Assembly: GCF_001949145.1 (NCBI RefSeq)
Contig: NW_019091548.1
Coordinates: forward strand, 344,918-408,917
Length of the DNA stretch: 64,000 nt
From: Acanthaster planci
Lineage: Eukaryota; Echinodermata; Asteroidea; Valvatida; Acanthasteridae
Direction of reading: 5' to 3'
The notes under the pieces are model-generated. The model was not told the DNA's origin. It worked only from the letters and a program-made list of their open reading frames with translations, and made no database searches. Within the stretch, counting starts at the first letter, position 1, and the number at the start of each line of letters is the position of its first letter. Below are positions 46,089-56,918 of the stretch, piece after piece. Position numbers and translations under genes: made by a program.

Positions 46089-46474
46089 TAGTTGTCTCAA
46101 AACACTAAGACAGAGTGGTTTTCCATTCTATGTGTGGTGTGTAAATGTGAATGATTACACTGCATTCATAACTCCTCTTGAACAGTTACATATTGTAACC
46201 CTATTTTCTTGGGCTTTATACCAGCGGCCTATACCAGGCAAGATATGGGACAGAGGGGTACCCCCCCTTACCTGTCCAATCCGTATACACACTCTCGACT
46301 ATTGTTACCTAACACATCCCCCCTAGAAGTCTGTAANTAGGGCGGCCAGCTACCCCTAGATTAGTGGATAATATTTACTATTTCTGCATGATGGCAACCA
46401 TCAGCTGAACAAGAAGAGTTAAGGGACTCTTTATCTTGCATTAATGAAATAAATGTTTGTGTGCATATATGTAG

Positions 46475-46696
46475 GTGAGTCACCACCCTCCAGCTGCTGC
46501 AATCCATGTGGAAGCTAAAGACTGGATTCTGTGGACAGACATTACCATTGCTAGTAAATTCAGAGGGAAATACCTTCAAGTCTTCCCTCAAGGAATTATA
46601 CATATACAGTTCCGGCAATCAGGAAGTCACTACACATATCGAAAGGTTACTTCTACAGTGCACAACATCATTGTTGGAAAGCTGTGGGTGGATCAG
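46475..46696 (+). CDS. OSBP: Oxysterol-binding protein, exon with the VSHHPP signature
   Basis: A 74-codon phase-0 exon between acceptor ATATGTAG and donor GTAAGT. It begins VSHHPPAAAIHVEAKDW, completing EQVSHHPP. In the family the paired His bind the phosphate of phosphatidylinositol-4-phosphate. It continues ASKFRGKYLQVFPQG, HYTYRKVTSTVHNIIVGKLW and ends VDQ. The KVTTTVHNIIVGKLWIDQ stretch is close to invariant in OSBP/OSBP2. There are no frame defects. Residues that follow in the family (a DIVN/GDKC region, then the domain's C-terminus with its conserved basic residues) are not found in the 17.3 kb to the window end, so the next exon is probably beyond it. Confidence 0.97.
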
Positions 46697-48516
46697 GTAA
46701 GTTTTCCTAGCTCTATGGTTTGATTGATTTGGCACCCTTTGTTCACAACAGGAATCTCTCCACTTGAGACAACATTGCTGTTATACTATGCTTACATGTA
46801 CATGTATGTGGACAGGCAAAGATTTGTTGTATAAGGGACCATTCACTTCACCATGTACGTGTAAAGTGCGATGGATGGGGAGAGCAATTTATACACCTTG
46901 TAATTGGAAGGAGAGAATAAGGCTGCCAACATTGAGTGAGGGTTCAATGTGTGAATAAGTGTAGCCATTGCTCTAAAGGCCCACTTTGGCTAGTCAGTTT
47001 GAATAATTGAACATCTGAATATTCAACATTCCACTCAATTGTATATTTGTATATTAGGTAATACCTGATGATGGCAGCCTTTTGATGAACAAGGCATGAA
47101 TAGAAGCAGTGTTATGAACACACAGAACAGCACATTATAATCTTTACAATTATGATTTTTAGCTTCTCACTTTATGACCATCTCCAACAATTTCCCAAAG
47201 CTTTGAGCACATGTGCAAATGAGACATACTTTTTGCCCTTGTGAGAATTTTATGTTTTCAACAAAAGTATGATCAGTTATGATTATGATTCTGTAGGGCA
47301 AAGATATTCTGCCGCTGAGGTGCACTCTGCTAAACCAAACAATCAGGAATACTATGGTAATGACTTGAATTTTATTGCCACATACATACACATGAGATTT
47401 TTTACCCAGATATTTGTGGGGCATTTTTTTACCCAGATCAGTTTTATTGCTAAGTCAGGGAACAGTCTGAGTCAATGTTTCCTCTGTGGAACAACATAAC
47501 AGGTTATTATACAAAGAGACTTGCTTGGGGTCTGACTAATCACCGTCAACACACCATCAACACATGATAGTAAAGTCAACACCTCTGAAATACATTTTAA
47601 ATCAGCTAAAGAGGCATAGAATTGTAATATTTTGGCTAAAGTAGAATTTCAGGTGGTTTGAGGTTACATTTCACTTTTGAAAATGGACTTTTTTCAGCCC
47701 AAATGTAATCTCTAAGCAGCGTAACAGTTGACTGTCATTTTGCCTTCTAACGATTTGAACTGCACCATTCAGGTATGGGTGTGCATATAAAGTAAAAACA
47801 AGTGTTATAGAAATAAAACTGTGGGCGCATTTTAAATTTTCAACTTTAAAGGCCTGATTAAATGATCAAAGGAATAAGCAGAAATCCCATGAAAGAGTTT
47901 TGGAGGAAAAAGGGATAAATTTCCAATCATACACTTGTTGGTTTATTGTATAATTTTGTCATTCCTTTAGCGTAACAGTCTGGACCAAACTGGCCTCGAT
48001 GCAACATGTCTGCCGATTTCGTATCTGAAAGGGAGCAGTTTTTTAGAACTAAAAATGGCAATTTTCAAGAGTGTAACCTTTTGTGCTTAAGCCAAACTGC
48101 CCTTTTGATAAATACTGTATACTGTTTATTTTAGTTTTGAACGTATTGTAGAGGTGTTGAAAGTATGTTGACAGTATTGTGCATATTGATGATGTGTTCA
48201 TGGTAATTAGTAGACTGTTGCTATGCCCCCTGCAGAACCACATTGTAAAAGCAAAGCATATGTTGCCAGTCGTGTCCTCTGAGGAACAACATAACAGGTT
48301 AACCCTTACCCCTTAGGTGTATGTAAAATCGTATTGAAATTGGAGGCTTTGGGACTGTTGGGGATAGCTATCATGTATTTCAAGATGACGACTTACATGG
48401 CAAGGTTGCCATATGTATATTCCATGGTAACCACAAGAGGGCGCTATATAATATTTCCACTTCAAGGACAAATAAGTGTACTTTCAGATCATAACATAAA
48501 ATATGTAGTGAACTCT

Positions 48517-48650
48517 TTGAGTCCACTGCTTTCATCCTACCCCAAACAGTTGCTGAATATGCAAATTTCCTTTGTGCCTTATTTTAGTCACTAAAAACCT
48601 GATCAGCTGCTTAGCGGACTGGCCGCCATGTTCATCCTTTTTGTTAGCGC
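48517..48650. repeat. DIRS left terminal inverted repeat (copy 4)
   Basis: It begins GAGTCCACTGCTTTCATCC, then CCCCAAACAGTTGCTGAATA, GCAAATTTCCTTTGTGCCTT and ATTTTAGTCACTAAAAACC. Its reverse complement matches the right end (GGTTTTTAGCAAGTAAAAT, then AAGGCACAGAGGAAATG) with few differences. Confidence 0.88.
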
Positions 48651-49289
48651 CATTGCTAACGGATGTGTCGTTTCTGGCATCTTCGAGTTTCCGTTCTCGT
48701 TCCATATTCCTGTGGTATGTTGATCAACTGTAATGTATAAATAATAAACTGTAGTTTCCAAATATGCACATGTTAATCCTAAATGTGTATTATTTGTCAT
48801 TTTGTGTGGTGTAGTATTATTTGTCATTTTGTGTGGTGTTTTCTCCATTAGCTTGTATGTGCATGCTCGTAAGTTACCAATGTTGACTCTATGTAGCCTC
48901 TTGCCACCTAGCAATATTATATAGGGTCACCCGGGCAACCTGCGACAGTGGGGTCTTAACTCATTCGGTAGTTCCCAACTCTCGCCACAGACCAACAGGA
49001 GTCGGTATCAAGCCGAAGCCTGGACCTCCGACATTTGCCCCAGACCCTGATCAGCTACCTGTGAAATCCTGCCCGCATCCACCCCTTGTAACCTAGTCTG
49101 CCCATGGCAACTATATTGTTCCTTCTTACATGGGTACCGGGCATGGGTACAGCTCACACCCCATCTCGTACCCGGGCGTGATGCTGACTTTGATGATCCC
49201 AGCACTTTAGATCAACCACAAACCGAGCACGGTGCATCCTCTGAAGACAAAGGTATCACCTCAACATCTAGTCTTACACCCTGAGAGGC

Positions 49290-49830
49290 ACGTCTCTGTC
49301 TTCTTCAGAGAGACATGATTCTGATACTAGGCCTGCCCATTCCCTCTACCTCAGTTGAGGCCTCGTTGCACGGCTCTTTCAAGCGCCACCTTGCTAGATT
49401 GAAGGCCTTGATGTCTCTTTTCCCGGAATAACCGCTGGATCGCTTGTGCATCAAAATGTTTAAAGTCTTTGCCTGACGGAAAGTGGTGACGGCCTAATTC
49501 ACGTTTTCCGGGGAGGATTTTGACAAATTCCTCTCCATCCTGGATATTCCCGTCACCACCAGAGATAACCTGGCTTCAGATGCTCACAGGTCAAGTAGGA
49601 AAAACCCATTCAAGGACAAGGACAAGGCTTTCCTTGACCTCGACCTGACCAAGCTTGATAGAGCCTCATGGCATGGTCTTTGCTGCACTGCTCTCCTGTC
49701 ACTTTTGTACCTTGCACACGTCCGTGAGGAAGACTTGCCCGTCACTCCAAATTTAGCACCCGTGACAGTCGAGGCTCTTGATGAGAACGTTATTACTGTG
49801 TTGCATTGATCTCTGTAATAGCTACATCTG
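49290..49830 (+). pseudogene. DIRS gag-like ORF1 segment (copy 4)
   Basis: It contains SGEDFDKFLSILDIP, then NPFKDKDKAFLDLDLTKLDR, ASWHGLCCTALLSLLYLAHV and a PVTPNLAPVTVEALDENV segment. The order is the same as in copy 3 at 19370-19690 (EDFKNFLSDPDLP, LNKASRFGLRCTAL, DFAALTLRGLDKGL). This conserved block defines a family ORF1 domain of unknown structure. An upstream RDMI segment near 49309 also matches copies 3 and 5. Stops occur at several points. Confidence 0.65.
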
Positions 49831-50219
49831 CACGAAGATCCAATGTGCTCGATGCCATGAATATTCCCTATGATGGAGTCAAGTCAAAATTTCAAAATAT
49901 TCCACTTTATGGCAAGGACTGTTGCTTGGAAATTCATGGAAACCATGGAGGTCGAGGCAGGCTAAATTGACACCACCCACAAGCTTAGTCTTCGCGAACT
50001 ACCCCCTCCACCACCGCGTCAGTACCAAGCAGATAACCACTGAGCTCAACCCACCAGACTGGCCCCCACGTCATTGGGAGTTCAGCTCTTCTTGGCCCTT
50101 CCTTCTGCCCATTCAATTTTCCGGTCACGGACGTCCCTCCTTTTCTCAACCTGCAAGGTCGTCACAGAAGAGTCAAAAGGGAACAGTGACCGGCCCGCTC
50201 TCATTCCAGCCTTACGGTC

Positions 50220-50410
50220 CAGCCTTCATTCGGGGCCTGACACCAATGACTTATCAGATTTGCCTGCAACCTCTGATCCTGAACCGATGCCTCTTGACCA
50301 GACAGATGTTCCTGTGTGCACAAGACCAACAGATCAAACTTCAAGCAACTCAAATCCCTGGAGTTGACAATTCAATTGTAGATACCCTTTCTTGAGGAAG
50401 GGTACACCCA
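50220..50410 (+). pseudogene. DIRS RNase H C-terminal segment (copy 4)
   Basis: It reads IKLQATQIPGVDNSIVDTLS then a stop. After a frame change comes PAEWILHCGVV. This parallels VIHVAGPDNSIADAPSR and LTEWTLHV in copy 3. The rest of RNase H and all of the reverse transcriptase are absent. Confidence 0.65.
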
Positions 50411-50734
50411 GCGGAGTGGATACTGCATTGCGGTGTGGTGGAAAAAGATCTTCACCAAATTGAAAAAAGCAAACACCAATGTTCTCCAGATCAACTAGGA
50501 CCATGTTCTGGCCTACGCTTTTCCTCCAATATCCCTAATCCCAGCAGTACTCTTCGAAATCAAGCTGGGGCATTGCCACGTACTTCTCATTGCACCGTTC
50601 TGGCCACACCAACCTTGGTTCTTTTTTTAACCAGACTGCTCGTTCAGACACTTTGTTCTGCCCCCAAGGCTGGATCTCCACTATCAACTGCAGTCGGGCA
50701 TACTCTCAACCAATGTCCCTACACCTGACTTGCT

Positions 50735-51775
50735 GACCATTGTCAAACAATTGCTCCAATCAGCGAGCCTTTCTGAAGAAGCTGCCGAGATGGCTGCAAG
50801 GGGTTGATGCGAATCCACATGCAGCATCTACAGCAGCAGAATACAACATTTCGCTTCATGGTGTGCAGAGCAGAGTCTTACTCCAACCGAAATTCCTGTG
50901 ACCGCTGTGACCGATTTCTTCATGTATTTATTTAAATTAGGCCTACAAGTAATGACTATCCGCAACTACCTGTCCCCCGTCGCAGATATACACGGCGCAT
51001 TCCTGATGGCTCAACTCTATCAGACTCTATTTTTTCAACATCTTTTCCAAAAAATCTTTGTAGAGTGTCCCAACCAAACGACTGTTTCCTTCCTGGGATT
51101 TATCAGTTGTCCTCCAGTTCCTCGCCAGACCTCTATTCAAGCCCTTCAGCAAGGCCACGTTACCACACACCTCATTGAAGCTGGCCTTTCTACTGGCAGT
51201 TACCACTTCACACTTGGGCAGTGAACTGAAATCACTATCCATCGCCGATTGCCACATCAGATAGGAACCCCACAGTGTATGCCTCATCCCAGCTCTGGGT
51301 TTCCTCACCAAGAACCAGTCAATTTCTTTCTACCCTCCTGATATATTTGTTCCGGGTATAACCAAATACACTGGAACTTCAGATGAGAAGTCATGGTATC
51401 CAATAAGAACTCTTAAATGGTACTTGGCTAGAACCTGGTACGACATCGCAGCCCCTCATGATGATGATAAAGCCACTCCAAGCTGTTCCCAGAGACGCTA
51501 TAGCCAGATGGGCAGTCTCAGCCATCAAATTCGCCAACCCTAACTAGCCGGACTCTTCAAGTGATCAGACTTAACACCTCGACAGGGCCCACAACATCCG
51601 TGCAGTATCTGCTTCCCGGGACTACTTCCCGGGTGTCCCAATGGAAGAGATTTGTAAGGCAGCATGTTGGAAGACCTCATCAACATTTATCGTATGCTAC
51701 CTCACCCATGTCCTACAGAAAGACTGCTCCCATGGTACAGCACTCCTGACATCAGCCAAATCGACACCAAGGGGC
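50735..51775 (+). pseudogene. DIRS tyrosine recombinase, decayed (copy 4)
   Basis: TIVKQLLQSASLSEEA-type N-terminal sequence precedes PVTAVTDFFMYLFKLGLQVM and TIRNYLSPVADIHGAF. Next come a FVECPNQTTVSF segment and a region equivalent to the catalytic Arg block. Near 51585-51700 AHNIRAVSASRDYFPGV holds the H-x-x-R block, and EEICKAACWKTSSTFIVCYL carries the presumed nucleophile Tyr. Frame changes occur between these parts. The domain order is the same as copies 2 and 5. The enzyme would integrate the circular element DNA; this copy cannot be translated whole. Confidence 0.8.
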
Positions 51776-51943
51776 TCCTCATCATGACAACCAACACTGG
51801 ATCTACATGACAGCTCCTTTTTTCTGGTAAGTCTGAGTTATTACCCCTTGTCTCTTACTAGTATGTATCCACTGCTAACCACACACTTCTCTCCTTCATG
51901 TATTGCATCCTCACCTTACCTGCCTCTAGGGAACAGTGCTACT

Positions 51944-52043
51944 CTTATATTTAGTGACTGTTTGAGGTAGGATGAAAACAGAAGACTCCATCCCCACACA
52001 CGTGTGGAAGGGTCTACTATTGAATACCTACTCCAAACAGTAG
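51944..52043. repeat. DIRS internal complementary region (copy 4)
   Basis: The left half (GACTGTTTGAGGTAGGATG, then AAAACAGAAGACTCC) is the reverse complement of the element's left terminus (GAGTCCACTGCTTTCATCC, CCAAACAGTTG). The right half (AGGGTCTACTATTGAATACC, TACTCCAAACAGTA) is the reverse complement of its right terminus (GTTTGGGGTAGGTATTCAGT, AGCAGACCCCTCCC). Together they spell the junction of both ends, as in DIRS1. Confidence 0.9.
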
Positions 52044-52084
52044 GCTCCCTCCCATTCTTCCTACTTTCAGCTCAGACAGTTTCA

Positions 52085-52268
52085 TACTGAAAAAGGATGA
52101 ACATTACATCAGCTCCACTCTGCATCTTGGTGTAGAGGGTGCACTATACATGTAGTTGATCAGGTTTTTAGCAAGTAAAATAAGGCACAGAGGAAATGTG
52201 CATATTTAGCAACTGTTTGGGGTAGGTATTCAGTAGCAGACCCCTCCCACACTACTGTGGGGAGGAAT
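52085..52268. repeat. DIRS right terminal inverted repeat (copy 4)
   Basis: It starts near AAAAAGGATGAACAT, also found inverted at the inner edge of the left repeat. It passes through GATCAGGTTTTTAGCAAG and TTTAGCAACTGTTTGGGG, and ends CTACTGTGGGGAGGAATTA. Confidence 0.87.
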
Positions 52269-53879
52269 TACATTAATCCAAAGGCCGTAGTTTTTGATAG
52301 TCTTAGCAGTGTTTCAAACCTGAGTCAAACTTTTTGAGGTATAATTCTCAACTTGAGTTGTCTGGATTTGTTTCTGTCCAACTTTTTTTTTTCTGACTAT
52401 CAAGAACTAACTACTTAAGATGCGAAGTTTTACTTTAAACCTTTAAGCATGCAGTATGACTTTAAAAAATGTTTTTTAACATTTGACTTACCCTCTGCAT
52501 TGGTTATCTGGAAGATGCAACTAAATTAGCAAGAACTGATTGGCTGTACTTTAGAACAGGTTTTTTTTTCCTTTTGATAGATTGCCTAGTAGATTTATCT
52601 TTTTCTGCTTTCAATGTAAAGTCATAAGTCAAGGAGGTTTCCCTAAAAGTTTTCTTTGTCACATGAGGGAGGACAGAGATGGTTGTATGTTTGTATGATG
52701 TTCGCGTGTTCAGTTCTCTGTGAGACATTATAACATGCGGTACGCCATGCAATGCAAAGATGTGTTTCAGAGCGGTGATCACACCTTGAGATGTTTGCTC
52801 TGTCAGTTTTTTTACTTCCGTTAGTGGGGAAAAGAGTCGATGACTAGGAGATACGCATTAACCACGGACAGTATCCATGCCAAATTGTCCCCGTGGATGT
52901 TTCGGAAATGAGGCATGAGTGGTTCTGTAGTTTGCGGTCATTCTTTGGCACATGTTAAACATTTGGTGTCTATTTCTTCAATACTTTGTAGTAGTACAGG
53001 CCACCAGACTGAAGTTTGTGCTCTTGTGCGACACTTCCAGACCTGTCCACTATTCCGATATATAGGCAGAATTGTTCCGATTTCTTGAAGAAAAAGTGCC
53101 CGAAAATCAGAACTTTCCAATTGTATGAGTTGAGTAGGAAAAAGAATAGAAAAAATAAAAGAAAAATGTTCTGTCACTGTCTGGTGCGAGAGGAAAATGT
53201 TTTATCGCGTGATGGTGCTATTTATTAACCTCGTCCTGCTATTACACAAGTTCATAATGCTGCGTTCCAATCACGCCATGTTTATTGTGTTCGCTGCAAC
53301 TTTGAGTTCTTGAATTGGTTGGTTGCCTTTCAGTGCTACCTACCAACATGCTGGCATACAAGCCTTCATACACGAAACCTTTTCCCAAGCATGCCAAGCA
53401 AGAAAGATGCACAAAAACATTGTAATGTTGAATGCATACTGCTTAACAGTGGGGGAATGAAGTTGCAACTTGTGAATTTGAGAAGAAAAATCTACCTCAA
53501 CTTTACAATTGGTGAAAATGAGTTGGTGGGCGATTGGTATGGTAATTATACGACTCATGAACATGATGAACACGAGGTGATTGGAATGTGGCATAATATG
53601 CATTGACCTGTCTTGAAATATGTTGAATGCTGATGTTAACGTGGAGATTTTACCCAGTTAGTCTCATTCTCTTCCTCAAGACAAAGATCATTTTACACAT
53701 AATGTATGCTATGTTGTCGCTAAAGATTGTGGTTCTGTGAATGAGGTAGCCTGAATCCACCATGTTTGTGTGGCACACATAGTTTTTCATGCGCAATTTT
53801 GACCGGTGAGGTCACAATTTTTGCGTGAATTGTTGTGATTTAACCAGCATTAATCGGGACTCCATTATGAAAAAAGAAA

Positions 53880-56185
53880 AAGCAGAGAACTCCGAAATTC
53901 CAAGAAGAATGTAGGGAAAATTCTGTTTATAAAAGCCTCAAGTAAAGGAGAGAGTTATGGTTATTGCACGCCGTGTCAATTTTATATAAAGATATCAAGT
54001 GGAGGAATTAATGATATAGACAAACACACCAAAACACCAGAGCAAGTCAGTAATGTGGAGGTGGAGAACTCTGCTGTGGTGAACTCAAGTAAGCTTACTT
54101 CATTTTTTACGATAGATGAAAATTCTTTACTTAATGCTGCAGTCAAGCTTAGTGACTTTCTAGTGGAACAAAGCATTACTCTGAGTGCGGCAGATCACAG
54201 CGGCTCTCTTTTCAAAGCCATGTTTCCTGATTCGAAAATAGCAAAGCAGTATAGGTGTGGATGGGCGAAGACAACACATATTGGTCAATCTCTGGCAGAG
54301 AATGATGCATCAAATCTCAGAGCCAACATTAAACAAAACCCTTTCAGTATTGCAACAGACGAGAGCACGGATATGGAAGCAGTGAAATTGTATCCCATCA
54401 TAATCAAGTAATTTAATGAATCTACAGGACAAGTAAAATGTGAACTTCTTGAACTAAAGAATATATTTATGATGTATATTCTTCTCGATAAAACATTGGA
54501 ATCAGATAACATTTCCTGGGACAATTGCATTAGTTTCGGAACTGACAATGCTTCAGTAATGACTTGATATAATAAAAGGGTGGCTGTACTCCTAAAGAAG
54601 AAGAACCAAAATATCTATATACTGGGATGTCAATGCCACTTCATGCATTTAGCTGCTAAAAGGGGTGCCAAGTGCCCCCCTTTGCTGGTTAGATGTGTGG
54701 TATTATCTGGATAAAAGCCAACTTCGTCACCAAGACATCATAGAGGTGCAGAAAGTCCATGGTGTTGAAGTAAAGAAAATCCTCAAACATGTGCCCACAA
54801 GGTGAGGGATAAAATCGTACATGTATCTTGTTCATGTGATTTTTTTTCAAATAGGTTCTTAAACTTGCCAAATGTGTTGGCAAGCATTTATTGTGACTTA
54901 ATAATCTGCAACAGAAATTGTAATAGGCCAGCCAGCAGTCATTGATTAAGTAGTATTGTAACATTTTGTCACATGAAAAGAAAATTCTGAAAATGGACGA
55001 CTAGGCCTAAATGAGTTCAGTTTGTCTGTCAGGTCCACATGTGGCCTTCATCATTGAATGTAACATTTAAGGTATGACATCTACATACCGTATTAATTTT
55101 CAGTGAAACTTGGTCAGATGAGCCACTGACCAAAGACTCGTGTTGTGAACATGTTGACCACTGATGACCCTGTGTGACCTATGACCTAATATCTATAATG
55201 TTATGACCTACTGTCATAAATGTTGTTCTTTTCTCCATATGGCAATCATTGAACAAAGCATTGACGAGACTATTGAGAACTGGCAAGTGCTTACAAATTT
55301 CTTCACAGATGAATCTGAAAGAAACAAGAAGAAAAGGAAAGCCAAGTCAACAAAGACAGATTGTCCAATCCCACAGAAGAAGAGTAAACCAACACTGAAC
55401 AATGAGGCTTAGACTAAAGCAGTATTGCACAACACTGTGACATCCAGAACTACCTCCAGAAATGATAGTGCAGCAAGTAAAACCACAGTGAGCAGTATGC
55501 CTAAAAGTACAGTAGCACACAAGACTGTGACTTCCAGTACTTCCTTCGGGACAAGGAAGTGCAGCATGTAAGGCCACAGTGAGCAGTTTGCCTGAGAGTG
55601 CAGCATTGCCTCAGTTTGATCTCACTAACACAGCTTTCATCAGGAGGAGTTTGCCAAACATCAGAAAAAAATGAAGATGCAACCATTGCTCAAAAACACA
55701 AGTAAACCTAAATGTACGTCTTAACACATCCCGGCGTGAAGGGGTTGAAATCTTATATTGCTTCATCAAGGTATATGATTGATAATTACCCATTTATGAT
55801 GAGCTACTTGAGTATGCCAAGGTTGTCAACATTGCAAAGAGAAGTCAAGACAAGTTAAGTTCAATGGAGTACTTTGCGAACTGCTTTAACTTAGTCCCCA
55901 GTGAATCAGTGGATCTGCTATAACCAATTACCAAATTGACCCAGACACAGAGTTCAACAAGGTTAGCCACAGAGACCTTCAGTGGCACAAGAGTGCACAA
56001 ATGGAGGACACTTCACAAAACCAGAAGAGGTACTAAAGCCTTCCATCCATGATGAAGAGTGTGCTAGTTATCTTCCACAGCAGTGCTGACTACGAAAGAG
56101 TCTTCTCCATGGTAGCCAAAAATGAGGAAAAAGAAAGATCCAGCATTTCTATAACAACACTCATCATATTAACCACTTCCTTCTG
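53880..56185 (+). pseudogene. hAT-family transposase, decayed
   Basis: hAT transposases cut and paste DNA with an RNase H-like core. The N-terminus has a BED-like zinc finger piece, YGYCTPCQFYIKISSGGIND then IDKHTK (C-x2-C and a His). DFLVEQSITLSAADHSGSLF and NPFSIATDESTDMEAVKLYP follow, with a catalytic-type Asp in TDESTD. After a stop come FGTDNASVMT, NIYILGCQCHFMHLAAKRGA (C-x2-H motif) and, frameshifted, WYYLDKSQLRHQDIIEVQK. A region with two degenerate Thr/Ser-rich repeats (55430-55600) lies before the C-terminal dimerisation segment VIFHSSADYERVFSMVAKNE. Several stops and frameshifts; a donor-like AAG/GTGAGG at 54801 suggests an intron. Terminal inverted repeats were not identified. Confidence 0.87.
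55430..55600 (+). repeat. Degenerate tandem repeat (about 84 bp, 2 copies) inside the hAT gene
   Basis: Two diverged copies contain ACTGTGACWTCCAG and CACAGTGAGCAGT words and encode a Thr/Ser-rich peptide (NTVTSRTTSRNDSAASKTTV and a second version). It lies between the insertion domain and the dimerisation region of the transposase. Confidence 0.55.
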
Positions 56186-56411
56186 GGTGAATTTGAATAT
56201 ACTGGACGATTTCCTAGGCGTTTTTCAAGATTTTCCATTTTCAAGATTCTTCAAGAATTCACAATTTCATTTACTGGACATACACCTACACAAATGACTG
56301 TCTGGTGGCTACTCTAATCTGACAGGCAACCTCCATTGACGCCCAAGTATTGCAGCCAGGCCTGCCACCCAGTAAAGAGAGCCCAGATTGTGCAATGTTG
56401 CGTAATTTCCT

Positions 56412-56918
56412 TTGTTCCCAAAATTGGCCCAGTGCACTGCTGAAAGGCAGTGGTGTCTTTTCAAATGCAGCCGGATTAGCGTTCAGCAGTACTGTATCGC
56501 TCATCGCTGGAGAACTTTTATCCGTACTGATAATCTGCGGGTTCTGAATGCTGCAAACAGTGGTATACTGTTTCAAAACATAGATGGATTACCTGAACCG
56601 CTCAGGAATGATTGTAATTCCCAGTAGCATGTCGTTTGTTCTGAGTACGGTCTTTTGTTAAAAGGCTCAGCTCCAAGTTCGTCTGATTTTGGACAGCCTG
56701 GCTATGCATACAAACCCAAGGAGTCCGGTACCGAAAACCCAGGCGCCCAGTGGTTAATGACTCACAAACTTGCCATTGAAAGGAGCACAATGATATGCTT
56801 TTCAACAGACTACAGTCATGCTATCCACAGAAATGCAAAGACAGCTACCTATCAAGCACTACATCAGGATGCACAGCTATCAACCAGTTCGACAGGAGAC
56901 CAAACTCTGGTAGGCTAG
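56412..56918 (+). other. Unassigned open region, one stop in 168 codons
   Basis: One frame stays open from 56412 to a TAA/TAG-type end at 56918 except for a TAG at 56625-56627. It contains QNIDGLPEPLRNDCNSQ and, after the stop, DFGQPGYAYKPKESGTEN. I recognise no family, and no splice signals or neighbours support a gene. It directly follows the hAT remnant and could be part of that or another transposon, or chance. Confidence 0.25.

Larger units (their letters stand above)
34321..46474 (+). other. OSBP intron of about 12.2 kb
   Basis: It begins GTAAGC and ends ATATGTAG, and splits the EQVSHHPP signature. It contains MITE D (34386-35018), the YR/SGNH element (36725-38990) with MITE B, a minisatellite with an assembly gap (39755-40500), a possible SINE near 41345 and MITE E (45218-46088). 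I recognised nothing in 35019-36720, 39000-39750, 40510-41340 or 41410-45215. A lone CAGTAGAACGCTGCTATAAC at 35174 resembles a pogo-type end without a visible partner. One undetermined base lies at 46337. Confidence 0.85.
48517..52272 (+). mobile_element. DIRS-type retrotransposon copy 4, both termini present, reverse transcriptase deleted
   Basis: The left terminal repeat (48517-48650) and right terminal repeat (52085-52268) are inverted copies. Between them lie gag-like ORF1, the end of RNase H, a tyrosine recombinase and the internal complementary region (51944-52043). The reverse transcriptase is missing: gag-like coding near 49910 passes within about 400 bases to the PGVDNSIVDTLS end of RNase H. 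At 3.76 kb it looks like an internally deleted, non-autonomous copy with complete ends. Confidence 0.88.

Noticed and set aside
47269-47499. Open frame after an acceptor-like TTCTGTAG, tested as the next OSBP exon
   Set aside because: The peptide does not resemble the region that follows VDQ in OSBP.
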